A stretch of 64,000 nt of DNA from Streptomyces lanatus (GTDB lineage: Bacteria > Actinomycetota > Actinomycetes > Streptomycetales > Streptomycetaceae): assembly GCF_014655715.1 (NCBI RefSeq), contig NZ_BNBM01000001.1:1139605-1203604 (forward strand), in the 5' to 3' direction. The position numbers and the translations under genes are program-made. The notes under the pieces were generated by a model, which searched no databases, was not told the origin of the DNA, and was given only the letters and a program-made list of their open reading frames with translations. This document shows, in pieces, positions 57,769 to 64,000 of this stretch (position 1 is its first letter; each line of letters starts with the position of its first letter).

Positions 57769-58784
57769 CCCGGCTCTACGTCCAGGACGTGACCCTGCGG
57801 GACGGCATGCACGCCGTCCGCCACCGCTACACCACCGGCCAGGCCCGCGCCATCGCCTCCGCGCTCGACGCCGCCGGAGTGGCCGCGATCGAGATCGCCC
57901 ACGGCGACGGCCTGGCCGGCTCCAGCATCAACTACGGCATCGGCGCCCACACCGACTGGGAGTGGATCGAGGCGGTGGTGGACGTCGCGCACCAGGCGAT
58001 CCCCACAACCCTGCTCCTCCCCGGCATCGGCACCCTCCACGACCTGCGGCAGGCGCACACCCTGGGCATCCGCTCGGTGCGCGTCGCCACACACTGCACC
58101 GAGGCCGACATAGCGGCCCAGCACATGGCCGCCGCGCGGGAGCTGGGCATGGACGTCGCCGGGTTCCTGATGATGTCCCACATGGCCGAGCCCGCCGAAC
58201 TCGCCCGCCAGGCCAAGCTGATGGAGTCCTACGGCGCCCACTGCGTCTACGTCACCGACTCCGGCGGCCGTCTCACCATGGACGGCGTCCGCGACCGCTT
58301 CCGCGCCTACCGCGACGTCCTGTCTCCGGAGACGGAGCTGGGCATCCACGCCCATCACAACCTCGCCCTGGGCGTGGCCAACACGGTCGTCGCCGTGGAG
58401 AGCGGCGCGGTTCGCGTCGACGCCTCCCTGGCCGGGCAGGGCGCGGGGGCGGGCAACTGTCCCCTGGAAGCCTTCATAGCGGTCGCCGACCTCATGGGCT
58501 GGGACCACATGTGTGAACTGTTCCCCCTGATGGACGCCGCCGACGATCTCGTACGGCCGCTCCAGGACCGCGAGGTGCGGGTGGACCGCGAGACCCTGAG
58601 CCTCGGCTACGCGGGCGTGTACTCCAGCTTCCTGCGCCACGCGGAGACCGCCGCCGAACGGTACGGCCTGGACACCCGCGGCATCCTCGTCGAGGTGGGA
58701 CGGCGGCGCATGGTCGGCGGGCAGGAGGACATGATCACCGACATCGCGCTGGACCTGGTGGCCCGTGCGGGGACCGTGTCCTGA
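57765..58784 (+). CDS. mhpE: 4-hydroxy-2-oxovalerate aldolase
   Basis: A 339-residue DmpG-type aldolase. [15 protein letters not shown] is the HMGL-like active-site start, and [14 protein letters not shown] supplies the metal-binding His pair. It cleaves 4-hydroxy-2-oxovalerate into pyruvate and acetaldehyde, passing the latter to MhpF. ATG 57765 overlaps the mhpF stop. A hairpin follows. Confidence 0.95.
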   Translation: MTRLYVQDVTLRDGMHAVRHRYTTGQARAIASALDAAGVAAIEIAHGDGLAGSSINYGIGAHTDWEWIEAVVDVAHQAIPTTLLLPGIGTLHDLRQAHTLGIRSVRVATHCTEADIAAQHMAAARELGMDVAGFLMMSHMAEPAELARQAKLMESYGAHCVYVTDSGGRLTMDGVRDRFRAYRDVLSPETELGIHAHHNLALGVANTVVAVESGAVRVDASLAGQGAGAGNCPLEAFIAVADLMGWDHMCELFPLMDAADDLVRPLQDREVRVDRETLSLGYAGVYSSFLRHAETAAERYGLDTRGILVEVGRRRMVGGQEDMITDIALDLVARAGTVS

Positions 58785-58808
58785 CGCCGTGTCATGACGG
58801 CGCGCCCT

Positions 58809-58836
58809 GACGCCGGTCCCCGCGCGGGCACCGGCG

Positions 58837-58838
<2 letters not shown>
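58809..58838. terminator. Bidirectional terminator after mhpE
   Basis: GACGCCGGT (58809-58817) pairs with ACCGGCGTC (58830-58838), with an inner CCCG/CGGG extension, between the convergent mhpE and DUF6299 genes. Confidence 0.75.
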
Positions 58839-59361
<523 letters not shown>

Positions 59362-59527
59362 TCACCCCTTCGGTGGCGAGTCCGCCCCGACCTTCGTGGA
59401 TCGGTCAGAGAGTTGTCCGCGTGTTGTCACGGTTCACGGCGGGCCGTTCCGATGAGTTCGTGGCGGGAGCATGGTCTACCCATATGGACGACCCGTACGG
59501 CTCGTCCGCCCTATGTGGAGGTGCGCC

Positions 59528-59725
59528 ATGTGTTCCTACCAGCCTTCGTGCCCTTCCTCCTCGGACGACCGCAGCGCACATGTGGTGGCCGCACACCCCG
59601 AGCAGGGCTGGAGCCTGCTGTGCAGTGGCGCGATCGTGTTCGACGACAGCGGCGAGCTGCTGCCCGACGGCCGTGTGGTGGCCCCGCACCGGGTGCCGGC
59701 CGCGCGCCTCGCGATGGCGGCGTGA
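59528..59725 (+). CDS. DUF5999 small protein
   Basis: A 65-residue protein beginning MCSYQPSCPSSSDD with GGAGG seven bases before the ATG. The core HPEQGWSLLCSGAIVFDDSG and LLPDGRVVAPHR match DUF5999, a short Streptomyces family with paired Cys at the N-terminus. Function unknown; possibly metal-binding or regulatory. Confidence 0.82.
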   Translation: MCSYQPSCPSSSDDRSAHVVAAHPEQGWSLLCSGAIVFDDSGELLPDGRVVAPHRVPAARLAMAA

Positions 59726-59732
59726 CCGGGAT

Positions 59733-60131
59733 CTACGGCAGCACCGCGAACCCGTCGAGCTCCACCATCGCCGCCTCGTCCCAGAGGCGCACGGCCCCGA
59801 CGACCGCCATCGCCGGATAGGTACGGCCCGCCAACTTCCGCCAGATGGCGCCGAGTTCGGCCGCCTGGGCACGATACGCCGCGACGTCGGTCGCGTAGAC
59901 GGTGACCCGGGCGAGATCGGCCGGTGTGCCGCCGGCCGCCGCCAGCGCGGTCAGCAGACTGGTGAGCGCCCGCTCGAACTGCTCCGGCAGTGACTCCCCG
60001 ACCACCTTGCCGTCGGAGTCCAGCGCGGTCTGCCCGGCGAGGAACACGACGCGCGAGCCGGTGGCGACGACCGCGTGGGAGAAGCCGGTGGGCGGGGAGA
60101 GGTCGGGTGGGTTGACGCGCTCGGTGCTCAC
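59733..60131 (-). CDS. RidA/YjgF-family protein without the canonical Arg
   Basis: The 132-residue protein has the RidA fold: VVFLAGQTALDSDGKVVG, LARVTVYATDVAAYR and the end VELDGFAVLP. In enamine/imine deaminases the segment reads P-A-R; here it is YPAMAVVG, so the Arg that binds the substrate carboxylate is replaced by Met. It is therefore not a standard 2-aminoacrylate deaminase. GTG 60131 overlaps the stop of the acyl-CoA dehydrogenase (GTGA). A role in the same catabolic route is likely. Confidence 0.85.
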   Translation of the reverse strand: MSTERVNPPDLSPPTGFSHAVVATGSRVVFLAGQTALDSDGKVVGESLPEQFERALTSLLTALAAAGGTPADLARVTVYATDVAAYRAQAAELGAIWRKLAGRTYPAMAVVGAVRLWDEAAMVELDGFAVLP

Positions 60132-61273
60132 TGGCCGGCCTCCATGGTGGCGTACAACTCCTTGGCGATGATGCCGCGTTGCACCTCGCTTGCGCCCTCG
60201 TAGATACGTGGCGCGCGCACCTCGCGGTAGAGGTGTTCGAGCAGATGGCCGTGGCGCAGGGCGCGGGCGCCGTGCAGTTGGACGGCCTTGTCGACGACGT
60301 ACTGCGCGGTCTCGGTGGCGAGGAGCTTCGCCATCGCGGCACGTTGGGGGACGTCCCGGGATCCTTCGTCGTACGCCGCGGCCGCCGCGTACACCATGAG
60401 CCGGGCCGCCTCCGTGCGCAGGGCCATCTCGGCGACCTGGTGGGCGACCGTCTGAAGGTCCTTCAACTTGCCGCTGAAGGCGTCCCGTTCGGCGGTGTGG
60501 GCGAGGGTCGCGTCCAGGGCGGCCTGTGCCATGCCGACGGCGAAGGCGCCGACGCTGGGCCGGAAGAGGTTGAGGGTGCCCATGGCGACCCGGAAGCCGC
60601 GGTCGGGTTCGCCGAGCATGTCGTCGGCGGTGACGGGGACGGCGTCGAAGGTGAGGGCGCCGATGGGGTGCGGGGACAGCATGTCGAGGCCCGTTCCGGT
60701 GAGTCCGGGCCGGTCGGCGGGGACCAGGAACGCGGTGACGCCGCGGGCGCCGGCGTCGGGGGTGGTGCGGGCGAAGACGGTGTAGAAGTCGGCCTCGGGA
60801 GCGTTGGAGATCCAGCACTTCTCGCCGGTGAGGCGCCAGCGGACGGGGCCCCCGTCCCCCGCAGGCTCCGGCTCCGCGCGCAGCTCCAGTGCCGCCGCGT
60901 CCGACCCGGCCCCCGGCTCGCTCAGCGCGAACGCCGCCACCGTGCTGCCCTCGGCCACCCCGGGCAGCCAGCGTTCCCGCTGGGCCGGGGTGCCGTACGC
61001 GTGGACGGGGTGTGCGCCCAGGCCCTGCAGGGCGAGGGCGGTCTCGGCCTCGGTGCAGGCGTGGGCGAGGGACTCCCGCATCAGGCACAGGTCGACCGCT
61101 CCGGAGGTGAACAGCCGCTCCAGCAGGCCCAGTCGGCCGAGTTCGGTGACGAGCGGGCGGTTGACATGCCCGGGTTCGCCCTTCTCCGCGAGTGGGCGCA
61201 GCCGTTCGGCGGCGAGGGTGCGCAGCTCGGCACACCGGGCGGTTTGCGCCGGATCGAGTGAGAATGCGGGCAT
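60128..61273 (-). CDS. Acyl-CoA dehydrogenase
   Basis: A 381-residue flavoprotein. FALSEPGAGSDAAA and CWISNAPEADFYTVFA are FAD-binding stretches. VQLHGARALRHGHLLEHLYREVRAPRIYEG contains the C-terminal region, with the catalytic-base Glu in IYEGASEVQ. It introduces an alpha,beta double bond in an acyl-CoA; the aryl- or acyl-CoA ligase gene divergent from it could supply the substrate. ATG 61273 follows GGGAGG by seven bases. Confidence 0.9.
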   Translation of the reverse strand: MPAFSLDPAQTARCAELRTLAAERLRPLAEKGEPGHVNRPLVTELGRLGLLERLFTSGAVDLCLMRESLAHACTEAETALALQGLGAHPVHAYGTPAQRERWLPGVAEGSTVAAFALSEPGAGSDAAALELRAEPEPAGDGGPVRWRLTGEKCWISNAPEADFYTVFARTTPDAGARGVTAFLVPADRPGLTGTGLDMLSPHPIGALTFDAVPVTADDMLGEPDRGFRVAMGTLNLFRPSVGAFAVGMAQAALDATLAHTAERDAFSGKLKDLQTVAHQVAEMALRTEAARLMVYAAAAAYDEGSRDVPQRAAMAKLLATETAQYVVDKAVQLHGARALRHGHLLEHLYREVRAPRIYEGASEVQRGIIAKELYATMEAGQ

Positions 61274-61326
61274 TGCCGACCTCCCTGGGGGCCGAGGACG
61301 ATCCCTCTCGAAGATATCGCGCTCCA

Positions 61327-61354
61327 TTGACTGTCGTCACCAACACGATACGCT
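61327..61354 (+). promoter_or_regulatory. Predicted promoter of the CoA-ligase gene
   Basis: TTGACT (61327-61332) and TACGCT (61349-61354) are separated by 16 bp, a plausible sigma-70-type promoter in the 156-bp divergent space between the dehydrogenase and ligase genes. Confidence 0.45.
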
Positions 61355-61429
61355 CCCTGTGCGAGCCCACCACGACGCCCACAAGCACGACGCCCATAAG
61401 GCAGCCACAAGGCAAGGGGGCGAACCGCC

Positions 61430-63043
61430 ATGGCCGGTCTGCACCGCTCCGCCCACGTCGACACCTTCGCCCGCGAGCATCTGCCGCCGCCCGAAGAGTG
61501 GCCCGAGCTCCGCTTCGACCTGCCGGGGCTGCACTACCCCGATCGGCTCAACGCCGCCGCCGAACTGCTGGACGGCCCCGACGACGACCGGCCCGTCTTC
61601 CACACCCCGTCCGGCCCCACATGGACGTACGGCACACTGCGTGCCCACGTCGACCGGCTCGCACATGTGCTGACCACCCACCTCGGCGTCGTCCCGGGCA
61701 ATCGGGTGCTGCTGCGTGGCCCGACCACACCATGGCTGGCGGCCTGCTGGCTGGCGGTGCTGAAAGCGGGCGCGGTCGCCGTCACCGTGCTGGCCCAGCA
61801 GCGGCCGCACGAGCTGCGGACCATGTGCGAGATCGCCCAGGTTCGGCACGCGCTGTGCGACATCCGCGCCGTCGACGACCTCGCCAAGGCCGAGATCCCC
61901 GGCCTGCGCCTCGCCACGTACGGCGGTGACGCACCGGACGACCTGCTGCGCCTGCCGGCCCCCGACACCCCGTACCCCGCCGCGGACACGGCGTCCGACG
62001 ACGTGGCCCTCATCGCCTTCACCTCGGGGACCACCGGTCGCCCGAAGGGCTGTATGCACTTCCACCGGGATGTGCTCGCGATAGCGGACACCTTCTCGGA
62101 ACATGTGCTGCAACCACATATGGGCGATGTCTTCGCCGGCAGTCCCCCGCTCGGCTTCACCTTCGGCCTCGGCGGACTCGTGATCTTCCCGATGCGAGCC
62201 GGCGCCAGCTCCCTCCTCCTGGAACAGGCGGGTCCCAAGCAGCTGTTGCCCGCGATCGCCGAGCACCGGGTGTCCGTGCTGTTCACGGCCCCGACGGCAT
62301 ACCGCGCGATGCTCGACGAGCTCGACTCGGGCGACATCTCCTCCCTGCGCCGCTGCGTCTCCGCGGGCGAGAACCTTCCCGCGGCCACCTGGCGGGCCTG
62401 GCACGAGCGGACCGGGCTGCGCGTCATCAACGGCATCGGCGCCACCGAACTGCTGCACATCTTCATCTCGGCGGCCGACGAACACATCAGGCCGGGGACG
62501 ACCGGGGTGCCGGTTCCGGGCTGGCACGCGCGCGTGGTCGACGCCGAGGGCCACGACCTGCCCGACGGGGAGCCCGGACTGCTCGCCGTCCGCGGGCCCG
62601 TCGGCTGCCGCTATCTCACCGACCCCCGGCAACGCGAGTACGTGCGCCACGGCTGGAACATCACCGGCGACACCTACGTCCGGGAGAGTGACGGCTACTT
62701 CCGCTATGTCGCCCGCGCGGACGACATGATCATCTCGGCCGGTTACAACATCGCGGGCCCCGAGGTCGAGGAAGCGCTGCTGCGTCATCCGGATGTGCTG
62801 GAGACCGCGGTGGTGGGGCGGCCCGACGAGGCGCGCGGCCAGGTCGTGGTGGCATACGCCGTGCTCAGGGAGGGTGCGCGACGGGACGCGGAGGTGCTGC
62901 GGACGTTCGTCAAGGCGGAGCTGGCGCCGTACAAGTGCCCGCGTGAGTTCGTCTTCCTGGACGCGCTGCCGCGCACCGCGACCGGCAAGCTCCAGCGGTT
63001 CCGGCTGCGCGACGGCGGTCGTCCACAGGGCGCCCAGCAGTGA
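61430..63043 (+). CDS. Aryl-CoA ligase (benzoate/2-aminobenzoate-CoA ligase type)
   Basis: A 537-residue adenylate-forming enzyme. AFTSGTTGRPKGCMHFHRD is the ATP motif, GIGATELLHIF the A5 motif, NITGDTYVRESDGYFRYVARADDMI the A7-A8 region, and TGKLQRF has the catalytic Lys. Overall layout is that of the benzoate-CoA and 2-aminobenzoate-CoA ligases. It activates an aromatic or short organic acid with ATP and CoA. It is followed 15 bp later by a PaaX regulator gene. Confidence 0.87.
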   Translation: MAGLHRSAHVDTFAREHLPPPEEWPELRFDLPGLHYPDRLNAAAELLDGPDDDRPVFHTPSGPTWTYGTLRAHVDRLAHVLTTHLGVVPGNRVLLRGPTTPWLAACWLAVLKAGAVAVTVLAQQRPHELRTMCEIAQVRHALCDIRAVDDLAKAEIPGLRLATYGGDAPDDLLRLPAPDTPYPAADTASDDVALIAFTSGTTGRPKGCMHFHRDVLAIADTFSEHVLQPHMGDVFAGSPPLGFTFGLGGLVIFPMRAGASSLLLEQAGPKQLLPAIAEHRVSVLFTAPTAYRAMLDELDSGDISSLRRCVSAGENLPAATWRAWHERTGLRVINGIGATELLHIFISAADEHIRPGTTGVPVPGWHARVVDAEGHDLPDGEPGLLAVRGPVGCRYLTDPRQREYVRHGWNITGDTYVRESDGYFRYVARADDMIISAGYNIAGPEVEEALLRHPDVLETAVVGRPDEARGQVVVAYAVLREGARRDAEVLRTFVKAELAPYKCPREFVFLDALPRTATGKLQRFRLRDGGRPQGAQQ

Positions 63044-63058
63044 TCCGTACGAACTAAG

Positions 63059-63871
63059 ATGATCAACGTGTCCGACCAGCATGCACCACGGTCTCTCATC
63101 GTCACGCTCTACGGCGCGTACGGCCGCCATATGCCCGGCCCGGTGCCGGTCGCCGAGCTGATCAGACTGCTGGCCGCGGTCGGCGTGGACGCCCCCTCCG
63201 TGCGGTCGTCGGTGTCCCGGCTGAAGCGGCGCGGGCTGCTGCTGCCGGCCCGTACGGCGCAGGGCGCGGCCGGCTATGAACTGTCGCCGGACGCCCGCCA
63301 GTTGCTCGACGACGGCGACCAGCGCATCTACGCCACCGTGCCGCCTGACGACGAGGGGTGGGTGCTCGCGGTGTTCTCGGTGCCGGAGTCGGAGCGGCAG
63401 AAGCGCCATGTGCTGCGCTCCCGGCTGGCCGGGCTCGGCTTCGGCACGGCGGCCCCGGGCGTGTGGATCGCGCCCGCGCGGCTCTACGAGGAGGCCAGGC
63501 ACACCCTCGCGCGGCTGCGCCTGGCGGAGTACGTCGACTTCTTCCGCGGCGAGCACCTGGGTTTCACACCGACCGTGGAGGCCGTCGCCCGCTGGTGGGA
63601 CCTGGCGGCGATCGCCAAGGAGCACGACGCCTTCCTCGACCGCCACGCGCGCGTGCTGCACGAATGGGAGCGCCGGGCCGACACCCCGCCCGAGGAGGCC
63701 TACCGCGACTACCTCCTCGCCCTGGACTCCTGGCGCCACCTCCCCTACACCGACCCCGGCCTCCCGTCCCGGCTGCTGCCCGAGGACTGGCCCGGCGCAC
63801 GCTCGGCCGCCGTCTTCCGAGGACTGCACGAGCGCCTGCGGGACGCGGGAGCGACATACGCGGGCCTATGA
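63059..63871 (+). CDS. PaaX-family transcriptional regulator
   Basis: A 270-residue regulator. The N-terminal winged helix is VRSSVSRLKRRGLLLPA, followed by the PaaX domain (DDEGWVLAVFSVPESERQKRH) and the C-terminal domain (YRDYLLALDSWRHLPYTDPGLP). PaaX proteins repress aromatic-acid operons and are released by aryl-CoA esters such as phenylacetyl-CoA. The inducer here should be the product of the ligase upstream. The ATG has no Shine-Dalgarno sequence; GTG 63068 (VSDQHAPRS) is an alternative start. Confidence 0.9.
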   Translation: MINVSDQHAPRSLIVTLYGAYGRHMPGPVPVAELIRLLAAVGVDAPSVRSSVSRLKRRGLLLPARTAQGAAGYELSPDARQLLDDGDQRIYATVPPDDEGWVLAVFSVPESERQKRHVLRSRLAGLGFGTAAPGVWIAPARLYEEARHTLARLRLAEYVDFFRGEHLGFTPTVEAVARWWDLAAIAKEHDAFLDRHARVLHEWERRADTPPEEAYRDYLLALDSWRHLPYTDPGLPSRLLPEDWPGARSAAVFRGLHERLRDAGATYAGL

Positions 63872-63897
63872 CATCGGGCACAGTTTGCGCCCCTAAC

Positions 63898-63913
63898 GGA
63901 ACCCTCAGGTTCC
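63898..63913 (+). terminator. Hairpin after paaX-like gene
   Basis: GGAACC-CTCA-GGTTCC is a six-pair hairpin 27 bp after the stop; stem short and no T-run, so only a weak candidate. Confidence 0.4.
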
Positions 63914-63948
63914 TCTGCGCCTCTTCTCAAGTTTCTTACCTAGAGGTT

Positions 63949-64000
63949 GTCCCGTAACCGGTGGGGCGGTTGGTGCGTTGGTTGGGCATGGGTGGGGTGA
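63949..64000. mobile_element. Possible insertion-sequence end at the window edge
   Basis: After CCTAGAGGTTGTCCCGTAACC the composition changes to a G/T-rich stretch (GTGGGGCGGTTGGTGCGTTG) with no relation to the genes before it. AGGTTGTCCCGTAA resembles the terminal repeats of IS5-like elements, and CTAG could be a target site. The rest lies outside the window, so this is only a suspicion. Confidence 0.25.

Overview
The window is high-GC actinobacterial DNA and almost certainly comes from a Streptomyces chromosome. Evidence: G/C-ending codons in every gene, frequent GTG starts, many four-base ATGA/GTGA stop-start overlaps, Streptomyces-type families (DUF5999, DUF6299, AcnA with a GTG start, ArgG of the long type), and an exact CebR-type operator. 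There are about 50 supportable protein genes. I saw no rRNA, tRNA or CRISPR array.

Region 1 (1-18.3 kb) is a plant and fungal polysaccharide locus. It holds two GH92 alpha-mannosidases (one cut by the left edge), a GH67 alpha-glucuronidase, a coupled operon (two LplB/YtcP-type permeases, lipoprotein binding protein, DUF624 membrane protein, GH42 beta-galactosidase, DinB-like protein), a divergent CE7 acetyl-xylan esterase, and an AA10 lytic polysaccharide monooxygenase with a CBM2. Operators CGAAA-N-TTTCG, GACAACGTTGTC and TGGGAGCGCTCCCA suggest separate xylan, LacI-type and cellobiose control. The transporter plus GH67 pairing resembles aldouronate utilisation loci.

Region 2 (18.4-23.6 kb) contains small enzymes (two GNATs, a VOC protein), a coupled GntR regulator and MFS exporter, and a histidine kinase with no adjacent response regulator.

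Region 3 (23.6-29.9 kb) contains aconitase, argininosuccinate synthase and a protein joining an XRE helix-turn-helix to a MurA-like fold. The same palindrome, ATCTC-N6-GAGAT, lies between acnA and argG and 12 bp before the XRE-MurA gene. This suggests autoregulation plus control of central metabolism.

Region 4 (29.9-44.3 kb) is a one-direction secondary-metabolite operon. It carries a prenyl diphosphate synthase, a geranyl-diphosphate C-methyltransferase-like enzyme, a P450, a UbiA prenyltransferase, an arylamine N-acetyltransferase, an AurF-type N-oxygenase, a PabA-PabB fusion, Dxs, IspG, a 36-codon mini-ORF, IspH, a class II DAHP synthase and a class IV aminotransferase-fold lyase. Together these should make p-aminobenzoate and a methylated geranyl donor, join them, N-hydroxylate and O-acetylate the amine, and cyclise it. 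This is the logic of benzastatin/virantmycin biosynthesis. A 12-bp-periodic repeat array and an inverted repeat lie upstream of the first gene.

Region 5 (44.6-47.5 kb) has a small secreted repeat protein and a NarL-type two-component system whose kinase carries an extra C-terminal membrane-anchored domain.

Region 6 (47.5-64 kb) is an aromatic catabolism island. It has an FAD hydroxylase, extradiol dioxygenase and C-C hydrolase (one operon), TetR plus amidohydrolase, IclR with MhpD-MhpF-MhpE, RidA plus acyl-CoA dehydrogenase, and an aryl-CoA ligase plus PaaX. A large SpoIIE-type phosphatase/kinase hybrid interrupts it. The right edge may touch an insertion sequence.
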